In this document: positions 29,678-40,055 of the stretch, one piece after another | Position numbering within the stretch: position 1 is the first letter of the stretch | Layout of the letters: each line of letters starts with the position of its first letter | Assembly: GCF_010726085.1 (NCBI RefSeq) | Contig: NZ_AP022560.1 | Span: forward strand, 3,038,001-3,102,000 | Direction of reading: 5' to 3' | Source: Mycolicibacterium moriokaense | GTDB lineage: Bacteria; Actinomycetota; Actinomycetes; Mycobacteriales; Mycobacteriaceae | Length of the DNA: 64,000 nucleotides | The notes under the pieces: model-generated | Seen by the model: the letters and a program-made list of their open reading frames with translations, nothing else | Databases searched by the model: none | What the model was told of the DNA's origin: nothing | Translations under genes and position numbers: made by a program

Positions 29678-30507
29678 GCTCGCGCTCCGATCCACAGGGC
29701 CGCGATGACCACGGCCACTATGCCGATAATCCAGATCGCCATGCCCTCGGACGTCGGTCCGAAGCCGCCGAGGCCATAGCCGCCGGGGTCAGGAGCGGTG
29801 GTGGCCATCCGGACGTAGGCGACGATGTCCTTCTTCTCTTCCGGCGTCAGCTGCCGGTCGGAGAACTTGGGCATGTTCTGCGGGCCGGTCAGCATCGCGG
29901 TATAGATCTGCGCCGGGTTGGCCCCGGACAGGTCGGGTGCGTACTTGCCGGACGACAGCGCGCCACCCTTGCCGGTGAAGTTGTGGCATGACGAGCAGTT
30001 GAGGCGGAACAGATCGCCGCCGCGGGCGACGTCGTTGCCCAGCAGCGATTCGTTGGCGACGGCGCCGTTCTCGTCGCGCGGGACGACCGGTCCGCCGCCG
30101 TTGGCCTGCACGTACGCGCCCAGCGCGTCGATCTGGGCCTCATCGAACTGCGGGGGCTTCGACGGCGCTTGGGCCTCGCCGCGCATCGCGGGCATGCGGC
30201 CGGTGGAGACCTGGAAGTAGACGGCGGCCTCGCCGACACCGATGAGGCTGGGCCCGCGGTCGGCGACACCCTGCAGGTTCGCGCCGTGGCAGCTGACACA
30301 CGAGGTGTCGAACAGCTGCTTGCCGGTGCGCAACAACGCCGACTGCGACTCATCGGCAACCGCGACCTGGGGCGTCGGCGTCAGCGTGGCCGCAAGGCCG
30401 CCGGCGAGTCCCAGCCCGAGGAGCAGGAGCATCGCAGCTGACAGTCGGCGGCGCAGGCGACGACGCTTGACTGTCGCTTTGCCGGTTTCGGTGGCCTTCT
30501 CGGTCAT
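29674..30507 (-). CDS. qcrC: Cytochrome bc1 complex diheme cytochrome c subunit
   Basis: Diheme cytochrome cc that connects the Rieske centre directly to CuA of CtaC, replacing soluble cytochrome c. The 277-residue protein has a basic N-terminus and signal-anchor (about residues 20-45), two heme motifs CVSCH and CSSCH, axial methionine regions (GRMPAMRG and GPQNMPKFS), and a C-terminal membrane anchor ([20 protein letters not shown]). ATG at 30507 follows AGAAGGGG. An in-frame ATG at 30570 that overlaps the ctaE stop would add 21 residues encoded by a tandem repeat; the shorter form matches the family. Confidence 0.95.
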   Translation of the reverse strand: MTEKATETGKATVKRRRLRRRLSAAMLLLLGLGLAGGLAATLTPTPQVAVADESQSALLRTGKQLFDTSCVSCHGANLQGVADRGPSLIGVGEAAVYFQVSTGRMPAMRGEAQAPSKPPQFDEAQIDALGAYVQANGGGPVVPRDENGAVANESLLGNDVARGGDLFRLNCSSCHNFTGKGGALSSGKYAPDLSGANPAQIYTAMLTGPQNMPKFSDRQLTPEEKKDIVAYVRMATTAPDPGGYGLGGFGPTSEGMAIWIIGIVAVVIAALWIGARA

Positions 30508-30522
30508 CGAACCCCTTCTGTT

Positions 30523-31232
<710 letters not shown>

Positions 31233-31233
31233 T

Positions 31234-31239
31234 CATAAT
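31234..31239 (+). promoter_or_regulatory. Predicted -10 box of a leaderless trpD transcript
   Basis: CATAAT ends six bases before GTG 31246; no ribosome binding site. It faces the ctaE promoter within a 67-base gap. Confidence 0.45.
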
Positions 31240-31245
31240 CAGCGC

Positions 31246-32304
31246 GTGACTTCCGGTGATGCGCCCACGTGGCCCCAGCTCCTCGGCCGCTTAACCACAG
31301 GTCAGGCGCTTGCACCGGGGCAGGCCGGCTGGGCGATGGACCAAATCATGACGGGTACGGCGACTCCGGCACAGATCGCCGCCTTCGGCGTGTCGATGAA
31401 GATGAAGCGCCCGACGCCCGCGGAGGTCGCCGAACTGGCTGACACCATGCTCAAACATGCGCGGCTGGTGCCGACCGAGACGATCGGCACCGAAACCGTC
31501 GACGTGGTCGGCACCGGGGGCGACGGTTCCAACACCGTGAACCTGTCCACGATGGCGGCGATCGTGGTGGCCGCGGCCGGTGTGCCGGTGGTCAAGCACG
31601 GCAACCGAGCCGCGTCGTCGCTGTCGGGTGGCGCCGACACGCTCGAGGCGCTCGGGGTGCGCATCGACCTGAGCCCCGAGGATGTCGCGCGCTGCGTCGC
31701 CGAGGTCGGCATCGGCTTCTGCTTCGCGCCGCAGTTCCATCCGTCGTATCGGCATGCGGGAGCGGTGCGCCGCGAGATCGGGGTGCCGACGGTCTTCAAT
31801 CTGCTTGGCCCACTGACGAATCCGGCATCGCCGCGCGCGGGGCTGATCGGGTGCGCATGGGCGGAACTGGCCGAGGTGATGGCCGGCGTATTCGCCTCGC
31901 GCCGCTCCAGCGTGCTGGTGGTGCACGGCGACGACGGACTCGACGAGCTGACCACCACCACGACCAGCACCATCTGGCGCGTTCAGGCGGGCACCGTCGA
32001 GAAGCTGACCTTCGATCCGCAGGCGTTCGGGTTCGCCCGCGCCCAACTGTCGGAGCTGGTCGGGGGTGACGCGCAGGCCAACGCCGCCTCGGTGCGCGAA
32101 GTGCTCGGCGGCGCCAAGGGGCCCGTGCGCGACGCGGTGGTGCTCAACGCGGCTGGGGCGCTGGTGGCCCACGCTGGCTTATCCAGCGACGCCAAGTGGG
32201 TGCCTGCGTGGGAGTCGGGACTGGCCAAGGCCGCCGAGACCATCGACTCCGGTGCCGCGGAACAGCTGCTCGCGCGTTGGGTGGGGTTCGGTCAGAAGCT
32301 CTGA
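31246..32304 (+). CDS. trpD: Anthranilate phosphoribosyltransferase
   Basis: Second step of tryptophan synthesis, joining anthranilate to PRPP. The 352-residue protein has the PRPP-binding [14 protein letters not shown] (about residues 88-101), [18 protein letters not shown] (about 116-133), the anthranilate-channel region and [12 protein letters not shown]. Length is normal. GTG at 31246. The last 126 bases overlap the converging nuclease gene. No other trp gene is in the window. Confidence 0.96.
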   Translation: MTSGDAPTWPQLLGRLTTGQALAPGQAGWAMDQIMTGTATPAQIAAFGVSMKMKRPTPAEVAELADTMLKHARLVPTETIGTETVDVVGTGGDGSNTVNLSTMAAIVVAAAGVPVVKHGNRAASSLSGGADTLEALGVRIDLSPEDVARCVAEVGIGFCFAPQFHPSYRHAGAVRREIGVPTVFNLLGPLTNPASPRAGLIGCAWAELAEVMAGVFASRRSSVLVVHGDDGLDELTTTTTSTIWRVQAGTVEKLTFDPQAFGFARAQLSELVGGDAQANAASVREVLGGAKGPVRDAVVLNAAGALVAHAGLSSDAKWVPAWESGLAKAAETIDSGAAEQLLARWVGFGQKL

Positions 32305-34032
32305 GTCGGAACGTATTTCGGCGAGTTGTTCGGCTGCGACCCGCGCCGAGCGTGCTGCAGCGGACCAGTCCGAGAACCGTCCCGCGGCGCCTGCCGGTGA
32401 GGCGTAACCGGATTCGGCGCGCACGATCCGCACACCCGGCTGGGCGAGCCAGCGCGCAATGAGTGCGGTCTCCTCGACGAGTGCGCCACCTAGAGGCGCC
32501 TCGGTGGGCAGAACCGCTTGTGCGCCAGCACATATCGCATCGACCACCGGCATCGGGGGAACGCCTCGCGGTGCGTTACCCGCCGCTGCCAGCTGCCCGT
32601 GGCGGATCACCGCGAGAGACCAGCCGCCCGACCCGTCGGGGCGCGCCGCGACCAGCTCGCTGACGTCGGCAAGCGCGCGCAACCGCTGGCCACGCCAAAG
32701 CACGTCGATGGCGGTGGTCGCGTGATCCCGTAGCCGTGCGGCGGTTTCGTAGCGGCCACGGTCCGCCAGATCGGTGATGTGCGACAGCACATCCGAGAGG
32801 ACCCGGCTGTCGGCGCCTTCGATCAGATCCCTGGCGCGCTGCGGTGCGAGGGCGTAGTCGGCGGCGGTGATGTCGCGCGGTGCCGGGCACGGCGAGATTT
32901 CGCGTTCGGGGCACCGCGGGCCGTGCAGTGCGGACCGGCCCAGCCGCGCCGTGCACGTCCGCACCCCGGTGAACCGGGCCAGCAGCTCCGCCGTCTGCGC
33001 GGCGTCGGCGCGGGACCGGAACGGGCCGATGGCGTGGTCGTGCCTCGGTGAGCGCACCGCGGAGAAGCGCGGGAAGGGCTCGTCGGTCAACACGACCCAC
33101 CACCACCGGTGCGGAAATTTCGAGCGGCGGTTGTAGGGCGGTGCGTGCGCGGCGAGCAGCCGCAGTTCCCGCACGCCGGCCTCCAGGTCATGGGCGCATT
33201 CGACGTGGTCGACCACGGTGGCCAGCGAGGCCATCTCCTTGATGCGGGTGCGCGGGTCGGCACCGTTGAAGTACTGACCGACGCGACGGCGCAGGTCGAC
33301 GGCGGTCCCGATGTAGAGCACCTCCGAGGCGGGTCCGCGAAACAGGTAGACGCCGGGCCGGTGGGGAAGCGAGGCGGCGAGGTGCCGGTTGCGGCGCTGG
33401 GCGGGGGAGACGTCGGGCAGATACGCGCGCAGCTCGGGATACGTGTGCACGCCCTGGTTGCCGACGCGCTCGATGAGACCGTGAAGCACGTCGACGGTGG
33501 CGCGGGCGTCGTCGAGGGCGCGGTGGTTGGGCGTGGTCGAGGCGCCGAACAACCGGGCCAACGCCGACAGCCGCACGCTGGGCGCCTCGTCGCGGGTGAG
33601 CACCCGACGGGCCAGGCGCACCGTGCACAGCACCGGCGGCCGCGGCCACGCGATGTCCGCGCGCTCGGCGGCCGCACGCAGGAACCCGATGTCGAAACCC
33701 GCGTTGTGGGCGACGAGCACCGCGCCGCGGGCGAACTCGAGAAACGACGGCAGCACCGACTCGATCCTGGGTGCATCGCAGACCATCGCGGTGGTGATGC
33801 CGGTCAGCGCGACGATTTGCGGCGGGATGCTGCGCCCGGGATCCACCAGGGTGGCCAGCTCTCCCAATACCTCGCCGCCGCGCACCTTGACGGCACCGAT
33901 CTCGGTGATGGCGTCGTGGTTGTCGCCGGTGGCCCGTCCGCCCGTGGTCTCCAGGTCGACGACGACGAAGGTGGTCTCCCGCAGCGTGAGGTCGGCCAGC
34001 GGATCGACATCGGCGAAGCTCAGCTGGCCCAT
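32179..34032 (-). CDS. DnaQ-like exonuclease fused to UvrC-type GIY-YIG domain (Rv2191-like)
   Basis: A 617-residue two-domain nuclease. Residues about 15-185 are a DEDDh exonuclease: [10 protein letters not shown] (first acidic pair), [11 protein letters not shown] and [13 protein letters not shown]. Residues about 210-290 are a GIY-YIG fold ([28 protein letters not shown]) as in the N-terminus of UvrC and in Cho. The remainder resembles UvrC-like linkers with CPAP and a UVR-like stretch. A role in damaged-DNA processing is inferred. ATG at 34032 lies six bases after TACGGT; a GTG 18 codons upstream is possible. Its last 41 codons are antisense to the 3' end of trpD. Confidence 0.9.
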   Translation of the reverse strand: MGQLSFADVDPLADLTLRETTFVVVDLETTGGRATGDNHDAITEIGAVKVRGGEVLGELATLVDPGRSIPPQIVALTGITTAMVCDAPRIESVLPSFLEFARGAVLVAHNAGFDIGFLRAAAERADIAWPRPPVLCTVRLARRVLTRDEAPSVRLSALARLFGASTTPNHRALDDARATVDVLHGLIERVGNQGVHTYPELRAYLPDVSPAQRRNRHLAASLPHRPGVYLFRGPASEVLYIGTAVDLRRRVGQYFNGADPRTRIKEMASLATVVDHVECAHDLEAGVRELRLLAAHAPPYNRRSKFPHRWWWVVLTDEPFPRFSAVRSPRHDHAIGPFRSRADAAQTAELLARFTGVRTCTARLGRSALHGPRCPEREISPCPAPRDITAADYALAPQRARDLIEGADSRVLSDVLSHITDLADRGRYETAARLRDHATTAIDVLWRGQRLRALADVSELVAARPDGSGGWSLAVIRHGQLAAAGNAPRGVPPMPVVDAICAGAQAVLPTEAPLGGALVEETALIARWLAQPGVRIVRAESGYASPAGAAGRFSDWSAAARSARVAAEQLAEIRSDSELLTEPHPTREQLFRGTGVDGLGGLGQSRLPRRHPLGVAG

Positions 34033-34038
34033 GCGCTG

Positions 34039-34044
34039 ACCGTA
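34039..34044 (-). promoter_or_regulatory. Predicted -10 box of the nuclease gene
   Basis: TACGGT on the minus strand, six bases before ATG 34032; supports that start over the upstream GTG. Confidence 0.4.
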
Positions 34045-34155
34045 GGGAACCCGACCGACAAACACGGGCAGGTGACGGGTTGCCACGCCGCGCGAAGTGA
34101 CTTGTCGGTGGCCCTCGATACCGTGCGGGCAACACCAAGCAGGAGGACTGCCGGA

Positions 34156-34383
34156 ATGACATACGACGAACCGCCCGACTCGGGCACGGTCACCATCGAC
34201 TGCGACGACTGCGCCGTGCGAGGGCCCGGCTGTGAAGATTGTGTTGTCAGCGTGTTGCTCGGCGTGCCGGACACTTTGCTCGACGACGAGCGCCGCGCGC
34301 TCGAGGTGCTCGCTGACGTGGGATTAGCGCCACGGCTTCGACTTGTTCCGATCCACCGGGGCAATAACTCCGGCGTCGCGTGA
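34156..34383 (+). CDS. Small Cys-rich protein with CxxC-x6-CxxC motif
   Basis: A 75-residue protein of unknown function. Near the N-terminus [14 protein letters not shown] gives two CxxC pairs six residues apart, a spacing suited to zinc or an iron-sulfur cluster; the C-terminal half ([19 protein letters not shown]) is probably helical. ATG at 34156 follows a strong AGGAGG, so it is clearly a translated gene rather than a frame shadow. It is divergent from the nuclease gene and 154 bases upstream of the NlpC/P60 gene. It could be a zinc-ribbon regulator, but this is not shown. Confidence 0.85.
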   Translation: MTYDEPPDSGTVTIDCDDCAVRGPGCEDCVVSVLLGVPDTLLDDERRALEVLADVGLAPRLRLVPIHRGNNSGVA

Positions 34384-34448
34384 CGACACGCCCCGCCGAG
34401 GGCGGTCGTCAGCGCACTTAGGGGCGGCTGTTAAATTTGCGTCTCTCG

Positions 34449-34478
34449 TTGGACAAGGGCGATGCCGTTTCGTAACCT
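34449..34478 (+). promoter_or_regulatory. Predicted promoter of the NlpC/P60 gene
   Basis: TTGGAC at 34449 and TAACCT at 34473 are 18 bases apart. Transcription would start near 34485, giving a leader of about 50 bases before TTG 34538. Confidence 0.45.
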
Positions 34479-34537
34479 ATTCGAGACCTAAGCAGCTCGA
34501 CACGGCTTCGTTTCGGCAGTTGTAAGGACGCAAAATC

Positions 34538-35713
34538 TTGAGGTTCGACCGCACGCACTGGTTCATTCGTGTCCTTAAGCGACCCATAATCGGTGCGATG
34601 GCGGGACTTGTGCTGCTCGGAGCTCTTCTCAGCGCGAACGTGCAGGCCGATCCCGCCGACGATGCGCTGGCGAAACTCAACGAATTGTCGCGCCAGGCCG
34701 AACAGACCACCGAGGCCATGCACTCCGCGCAGCTGGATCTCGACAAGAAGCTCGCCGCTCAGAACGCCGCGGAGGCCAAGCACGCCGCTGACGCTCAAGC
34801 GCTGGAAGCCGCCAGGTCGCAGCTGGCGAGGTTCCAGTCCCAGGTCGACAACATCGCCGCCGCGCAATATATGGGTGGCCGGCCGGACGGCTTCAGCGCG
34901 CTGCTGACCGCATCGTCGCCGCAGGGCCTGATCGAGCGGATGTCGATGCAGCGGGTGATGGCTGCACAGATCTCGTCGCAGATGAAGAGCTTCCAGGAGG
35001 CCGGGGCGAAGGCCGCCGCCGCCGAGGCTGCCTCGGCCCAGTCGGCCGCGGAGGCGAAGACCGCGGCCGAGCAGGCCGCCGCGGTACGCGCCGACCTGCA
35101 GTCCAAGCAGAGCAAGCTGCAGGTCGAGATCGCCATCGTCAAGTCGCAGTACGAGGCGCTCACGCCCCAGCAGCGCGAGGCGCTGGCCGCCATTCCGCCG
35201 ATACCGCCGGTTCCCGCTGCGGTTCCGCCGCCCGCGCCGGGAATGCCGCCTCCGCCGGGTGCTCCGCCGAACGAGCCCGCGATCCTGGCCGCCGCACCCC
35301 CCGGGGTGGGCCAACCGCCTGCGCCGCCCGGGGCCATACCGCCAGGTGACATGGCGCCCGTGCCCGGCGGTTACGTCCCCACCGTCATTCAGGCCGCGCT
35401 GAGCCGCATCGGGTCCCCCTACTCGTGGGGCGGTTCAGGCCCGAACGCATTCGACTGCTCCGGCCTCGTGATGTGGGCGTTCCAGCAGGCGGGCATCTCG
35501 CTGCCGCATTCCAGCCAGGCGCTGGCACACGGGGGCGTGCCGGTCTCGGTTGACCAGATGCAGCCCGGCGACGTCGTCAACTACTACTCCGACGCTTCGC
35601 ACTCCGCCATCTACATCGGCAACGGCATGATGGTCCACGCGTCGACCTACGGCACTCCGGTACGCGTCGCCCCCGTGGACAACGCGCCGATCTACAACGT
35701 TCGCCGCTACTGA
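34538..35713 (+). CDS. Exported NlpC/P60 peptidoglycan hydrolase with coiled coil (Rv2190c-like)
   Basis: A 391-residue cell-wall endopeptidase of the RipA/RipD type. A signal or anchor segment (about residues 15-38) is followed by an Ala/Gln/Lys-rich coiled coil (about 40-215, LNELSRQAEQTTEAMH), a Pro-rich linker (about 220-275) and a C-terminal NlpC/P60 domain. The catalytic Cys is in AFDCSGLVMWAF and the His in ASHSAIYIGNG, with a further VHAST. The expected activity is cleavage of stem peptides between D-Glu and meso-Dap. The start is TTG at 34538 with AAGGA about nine bases upstream. The last five codons and stop are exactly duplicated after the gene. Confidence 0.93.
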   Translation: MRFDRTHWFIRVLKRPIIGAMAGLVLLGALLSANVQADPADDALAKLNELSRQAEQTTEAMHSAQLDLDKKLAAQNAAEAKHAADAQALEAARSQLARFQSQVDNIAAAQYMGGRPDGFSALLTASSPQGLIERMSMQRVMAAQISSQMKSFQEAGAKAAAAEAASAQSAAEAKTAAEQAAAVRADLQSKQSKLQVEIAIVKSQYEALTPQQREALAAIPPIPPVPAAVPPPAPGMPPPPGAPPNEPAILAAAPPGVGQPPAPPGAIPPGDMAPVPGGYVPTVIQAALSRIGSPYSWGGSGPNAFDCSGLVMWAFQQAGISLPHSSQALAHGGVPVSVDQMQPGDVVNYYSDASHSAIYIGNGMMVHASTYGTPVRVAPVDNAPIYNVRRY

Positions 35714-35731
35714 AACGTCCGCCGCTACTGA
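35696..35731 (+). repeat. 18-bp tandem duplication of the NlpC/P60 gene end
   Basis: 35696-35713 and 35714-35731 are adjacent 18-base copies with one synonymous difference. Each codes NVRRY and a TGA stop in the same frame, so the gene end with its stop codon has been copied once. Confidence 0.9.
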
Positions 35732-35757
35732 CCGTCGAACAGTCGCGCCCGCGGAGA

Positions 35758-36585
35758 GTGGACCGACTCCCACACGCGAAGAGCAGGATGACGCTCGCCG
35801 CGCTGTTGATCGCCGAACTCATCACTGCGCTCTTTATCGCGGGCGGTACCGGATCCGTACCCACAGGCCCGCCGGTCGCCACGCCCGCCTCGCTGACCAC
35901 GCCCACGTCGGTGTCGAGGGAGCAGACGCTGCGAGACGGCCGCACCGCGAGGTTGATCGGTCTCGGCGGGCACACCGCACCGCTTCTGGACAGAATCTCC
36001 ACGCAACTCGACGATGCCGCCGACGCCGTCACCGCGTTCTGGGGCCCTGACTGGCCGCGCGAGATCGTCATCGTGGCCGCGGGGACAGACGCCCAGTTCT
36101 CCGCCGTCGGCGGCGGCGACGCCCACACCGCGGCCACCACCACCGGCGAGCGCATCATGTTCGCCCCCGGCGCCGCGCAAATGCACGACGCTGCACTGCG
36201 AATCGTGTTGCGCCACGAGCTTTTCCACTACGCGGCGCGTGCCGAGACCGCATCCGACGCGCCGCAGTGGCTCACCGAGGGGGTGGCCGACTTCGTCGCG
36301 CGCCCACCGACGCCGCTGCCGGCCGACGCGGCCGTACACATCCAGCGGGGACTCCCCACCGACGGCGAACTGAGCGGACCCGAACGCTCGCTGGCCTACG
36401 ACCGCGCCTGGTGGTTCAGTCGGTTCGTGTCCGACACCTACGGCACCGCGGCCCTGCGGGCGCTCTACCTCCGGGCGTGCGGCCACGGGCATCCCGATGT
36501 CGACACTGCGGTGCGAGACACCCTCGGAACCGATGTCGAGAATCTGCTGTCCGCATGGCGGCACTGGGCGGGCTCTGGCGGATGA
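35758..36585 (+). CDS. Membrane-anchored HEXXH putative metallopeptidase (Rv2189c-like)
   Basis: A 275-residue protein. An N-terminal basic stretch and hydrophobic segment (about residues 11-31) suggest a signal anchor; the external domain carries the zinc motif HELFH (in VLRHELFHYAAR, about residue 150) and a downstream EGVADFVARP that can give the third ligand, as in peptidase MA-like gluzincins. No substrate is known. GTG at 35758 gives positive charges before the membrane segment; ATG at 35788 would remove them. The stop overlaps pimB' by four bases (ATGA). It lies between a peptidoglycan hydrolase and a PIM mannosyltransferase, so an envelope role is likely. Confidence 0.88.
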   Translation: MDRLPHAKSRMTLAALLIAELITALFIAGGTGSVPTGPPVATPASLTTPTSVSREQTLRDGRTARLIGLGGHTAPLLDRISTQLDDAADAVTAFWGPDWPREIVIVAAGTDAQFSAVGGGDAHTAATTTGERIMFAPGAAQMHDAALRIVLRHELFHYAARAETASDAPQWLTEGVADFVARPPTPLPADAAVHIQRGLPTDGELSGPERSLAYDRAWWFSRFVSDTYGTAALRALYLRACGHGHPDVDTAVRDTLGTDVENLLSAWRHWAGSGG

Positions 36586-37709
36586 GCCGGGTTCTGTTGG
36601 TCACCAACGACTTTCCGCCCCGACGTGGCGGCATCCAGTCGTATCTGCAGGAGCTGGTGGACCACCTGGTCGAGGGCGGCGCCCACACGCTGACGGTGTA
36701 CGCGCCCAAGTGGAAGGGGTCCGACGAGTTCGATCGGGCCGTGAAGTACGAGGTGGTGCGGCACCCGACCACCCTGATGCTGCCCGAACCGTCTGTCGCG
36801 GGGCGGATGCGGGACCTCATCAAACGCCACGACGCCGAGACCGTGTGGTTCGGGGCCGCCGCACCGCTGGCGCTGATGGCGCCGCTGGCGCGTAAGGCCG
36901 GCGCCGACCGGGTGATCGCGAGTACACACGGTCACGAGGTGGGCTGGTCGATGCTGCCGCTGGCGCGGACAGCGTTGCGCCGCATCGGAAACGGCACGGA
37001 CACGGTGACGTTTGTCAGCCACTACACCAGACGTCGGTTCGCGTCCGCGTTCGGCCCGCACGCGGCGCTCGAACACCTGCCGCCCGGAGTCGACACCGAG
37101 CGGTTCGCGCCGGACGAGGTGGCGCGTGCGGAGATGCGCGCCCGCTACGGCCTCGGGAACCGCCCGGTCGTCGTGTGCCTGTCGCGCCTGGTGCCGCGCA
37201 AGGGCCAGGACATGTTGATCCGCGCGCTGCCCGCGATCCGGGAACGCGTGCCTGGCGCCGCCCTGGTGATCGTCGGCGGCGGCCCCTACCGAACGACTCT
37301 GCATCGCCTGGCACACAGCTTCGGCGTCTCCGACGATGTGGTGTTCACCGACGGCGTGCCTGGCGAGGAGTTACCCGCACATCACGCGATGGCCGACGTG
37401 TTCGCGATGCCGTGCCGGACCCGTGGCGCGGGCCTCGACGTCGAAGGGCTCGGCATCGTCTACCTGGAGGCGTCCGCGTCCGGTGTGCCGGTGGTGGCGG
37501 GCCGCTCCGGTGGAGCCCCGGAAACCGTCCTGGAGGGCGAGACCGGGCTGGTGGTCGACGGCTGGGATGTCGGCGATATCGCGGCGGCCGTCGCTGACCT
37601 GCTGGCCGACCCGGACCGCGGGGCGCGGATGGGCGCGGCCGGCCGGCGCTGGGTGGTCGACACCTGGCAGTGGACGGCGCAAGCCGCCCGATTGGCCGAG
37701 CTGCTCTAG
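36582..37709 (+). CDS. pimB: GDP-mannose-dependent PIM mannosyltransferase PimB'
   Basis: GT4 family GT-B enzyme adding the second mannose to phosphatidylinositol mannoside at the inner membrane, an early step towards PIMs, lipomannan and lipoarabinomannan. The 375-residue protein has the N-terminal [19 protein letters not shown] (residues 7-25), THGHEVGW, the phosphate-binding [12 protein letters not shown] (about 205-216) and the C-terminal [18 protein letters not shown] with the paired glutamates. ATG at 36582 overlaps the upstream stop. Its TAG stop overlaps the fadD15 stop on the other strand. Confidence 0.95.
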   Translation: MSRVLLVTNDFPPRRGGIQSYLQELVDHLVEGGAHTLTVYAPKWKGSDEFDRAVKYEVVRHPTTLMLPEPSVAGRMRDLIKRHDAETVWFGAAAPLALMAPLARKAGADRVIASTHGHEVGWSMLPLARTALRRIGNGTDTVTFVSHYTRRRFASAFGPHAALEHLPPGVDTERFAPDEVARAEMRARYGLGNRPVVVCLSRLVPRKGQDMLIRALPAIRERVPGAALVIVGGGPYRTTLHRLAHSFGVSDDVVFTDGVPGEELPAHHAMADVFAMPCRTRGAGLDVEGLGIVYLEASASGVPVVAGRSGGAPETVLEGETGLVVDGWDVGDIAAAVADLLADPDRGARMGAAGRRWVVDTWQWTAQAARLAELL

Positions 37710-39514
37710 TCCTTCTCGTAGAGGCTTTCGATATCGGCGGCGAACTTCTCGGCCACCACCTTGCGCTTGACCTTCAAGGTCGGGGTCAACTCACCCGTGA
37801 GAACGGTGAAGTCGACGGGCAAGATGCGAAACTTGCGGATCGCCTCGGCCTTCGAAACAGCCTGATTGGCGTGCTTGACCGCGAGATCGATTTCGGCAAC
37901 GAGGTCGGGATCGTCCGCCAGATCCTGCACCGAGGCCGTCGCAGACTTGCCGTGATGCGCCTTCCACACATCGAACGCTTCCGGGTCGATGGCGATGAGC
38001 GCAGCGACGAACGGCTTCGCGTCGCCGACCGCCATGGCCTGACTTATCAACGGATGAGCGCGTAGCTGGTCCTCGAGAACCGCCGGCGCGACGTTCTTGC
38101 CGCCCGCGGTGACGATGATTTCCTTCTTACGGCCGACAATCGACAGGAATCCGTCCTCGTCGATACTGCCCAGGTCCCCGGTGTGGAACCAGCCGTCGAC
38201 GATGGCCTCTTTAGTTGCGGCGTCGTTGCGCCAGTAGCCGTTGAAGACCACGCCACCCTTCACAAGCAGCTCGCCATCGTCGGCCACAGCCATGCTGTTG
38301 CCAGGCAACAGCTTTCCAACGGTGCCGATCTTCAGCTCGCCGATCCGGTTTGCGGTAATCGCTGCGCTCGTCTCGGTGAGGCCGTAGCCCTCGTAAATGG
38401 TGAGGCCGACGCCGCGGTAGAAGTGGCCCAATCGGGTGCCCAGCGGAGCACCGCCCGAGATCGAGGCACGGCAGTTGCCTCCGGTAGCGGCACGTAGCTT
38501 GCCGTACACCAAGCGGTCGAACAGAGCGTGTTTGGCGCGTAGCAGTAATCCCGGCCCGCCGGCGTCCTGGGCTTCACTCCATTCGATCGCCGTCTGTGCC
38601 GCCATCGCGAAGATCGCACCCTTTCCACTGTCCTGGGCGTTCAACTCGGCAGTGTTGTAGACCTTTTCGAACACGCGCGGTACCGACACGATCACGGTCG
38701 GCTTGAATAGGCCGAACATCGGGACGAGATTCTTGATGTCACTCGTGTAGCCGATCGTGACGCCGTTCGCGAAGGCCGTCATGGACAGCGACCGGGCCAG
38801 TACGTGGGCCAGCGGAAGGAACACCAACAAGCGTTCGCCCTTCCGTAGCAGGGTGGGGAACGAAGCGGATGCCCCTCGAGTCTCATAGAGCAGATTCGAA
38901 TGGGTCAGCTGGCAGCCCTTGGGGCGACCGGTGGTGCCTGAGGTGTAGATCAGAGTGGCCGGGTCGGCGGACCGGATGCCGCGTAACCGTTCATCGAGCT
39001 GGCCGGGATCGACCGATGCGGCGGCTTCGGTGAGTTGGTCCAGTGCCGGCTCCGACGTCGACTCGATGACTGCTACGCGGCGCAAGGCCGGCAATTCGGG
39101 CAGCAGCTCGTTGACCATGAGCGCATGCGCCTCGAGTTCAACGAACGCCAGGACAGCACCGGAGTCTTCGAGTACCCAACGGACCTGTTCGGGGGAGGAC
39201 GTCTCATAGATCGGCACTGTCACCGCGCCCACCGCGAGGATTGCGTAGTCCAGGATTGGCCACTCGTAGCGGGTCGCCGACAGAATCGCCACTCGGTCTC
39301 CGGGCGCCACCCCCTCGGCGATCAGCCCGAGTGCCGCCGCTCGGATCTGCTCAGCGGCCTCCTTGCACGTGACGTCCGTCCACACGCCGTCGACGAGGCG
39401 CTGGAAGATCACGTGGTCGGGATCGTCGCGCTCGTGGCTGAAAACCGGGCTGACAATGTTGTCGTATTCCCCGACGGTGAAAGAGACGGGGACACTGAAC
39501 TCGCGCACGATCAT
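37706..39514 (-). CDS. fadD15: Long-chain fatty-acid-CoA ligase FadD15
   Basis: Activates fatty acids to acyl-CoA through an acyl-AMP. The 602-residue protein has the AMP-binding signature [14 protein letters not shown] (about residues 190-203), [12 protein letters not shown] (about 375-386), and [15 protein letters not shown] with the C-terminal lysine region. Length matches the family. ATG at 39514 follows GAGAGG. It converges on pimB' with stop codons sharing CTAG. GC content is lower than its neighbours: four 60-base lines counted by hand (38281, 38341, 38641, 38821) give 37, 37, 34 and 37 G+C, against 43-44 in lines of ilvE and murD. Confidence 0.95.
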   Translation of the reverse strand: MIVREFSVPVSFTVGEYDNIVSPVFSHERDDPDHVIFQRLVDGVWTDVTCKEAAEQIRAAALGLIAEGVAPGDRVAILSATRYEWPILDYAILAVGAVTVPIYETSSPEQVRWVLEDSGAVLAFVELEAHALMVNELLPELPALRRVAVIESTSEPALDQLTEAAASVDPGQLDERLRGIRSADPATLIYTSGTTGRPKGCQLTHSNLLYETRGASASFPTLLRKGERLLVFLPLAHVLARSLSMTAFANGVTIGYTSDIKNLVPMFGLFKPTVIVSVPRVFEKVYNTAELNAQDSGKGAIFAMAAQTAIEWSEAQDAGGPGLLLRAKHALFDRLVYGKLRAATGGNCRASISGGAPLGTRLGHFYRGVGLTIYEGYGLTETSAAITANRIGELKIGTVGKLLPGNSMAVADDGELLVKGGVVFNGYWRNDAATKEAIVDGWFHTGDLGSIDEDGFLSIVGRKKEIIVTAGGKNVAPAVLEDQLRAHPLISQAMAVGDAKPFVAALIAIDPEAFDVWKAHHGKSATASVQDLADDPDLVAEIDLAVKHANQAVSKAEAIRKFRILPVDFTVLTGELTPTLKVKRKVVAEKFAADIESLYEKD

Positions 39515-39597
39515 GGCCTCTCGACTACCGGCGTTGCCGTCATCAGCCTAGTCGGCCACCTTGGGCGCTGGCCGGGGCATATGTGAAGCTGGTCGCC

Positions 39598-39987
39598 ATG
39601 AACAGCATCCAGATCGCGGACGAGACGTTCGTCGCGGCCGACCCCGTCGAGGTGGGGATGGCCGTCGCCGATCCGGCCAGCTGGCGGCGCTGGTGGCCCG
39701 ATCTGCGACTGACGGTCGTCGAGGACCGCGGTCAGGTAGGGCACCGGTGGACGGTGACCGGTGCGCTCACCGGCACGATGGAGGTCTGGCTGGAACCCGT
39801 CCTCGACGGCGTGATCCTGCACTATTTTCTGCACGCTGAACCCTCCGGTGTGGCGGCGTGGCAGCTGGCCAAGATGAACCTCGCCAAAATGAACCATCGG
39901 CGCCGCGTGGCGGGCAAGGATATGGCGTTCGAGATCAAGCAGCGCCTGGAGGCGACGCGCCCGGTGGGGGTGTCCCGGCTGGCCTGA
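39598..39987 (+). CDS. SRPBCC-like protein (Rv2186c-like)
   Basis: A 129-residue protein, the same length I recall for the M. tuberculosis ortholog. The pattern (ETFVAADPVEVGMAVADPAS followed by WRRWWPDL) matches the first helix and strand of START/SRPBCC ligand-binding folds. No catalytic residues can be named. ATG at 39598 is used; a GTG five codons earlier lacks support. It precedes a second SRPBCC gene by 68 bases. The C-terminus is basic (KMNHRRRVAGKDMAFEIKQR). Confidence 0.85.
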   Translation: MNSIQIADETFVAADPVEVGMAVADPASWRRWWPDLRLTVVEDRGQVGHRWTVTGALTGTMEVWLEPVLDGVILHYFLHAEPSGVAAWQLAKMNLAKMNHRRRVAGKDMAFEIKQRLEATRPVGVSRLA

Positions 39988-40055
39988 GATTTCGGTCGAA
40001 GGCAGCGCAGCGGGGTAGATTTTCTGCCATCGGCAGACAGACGGGAAAGAGGGCA

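Noticed and set aside
34384..34537. Possible c-di-AMP (ydaO-type) riboswitch before the NlpC/P60 gene
   Set aside because: The predicted leader is only about 50 bases, and no riboswitch core could be recognised by eye.
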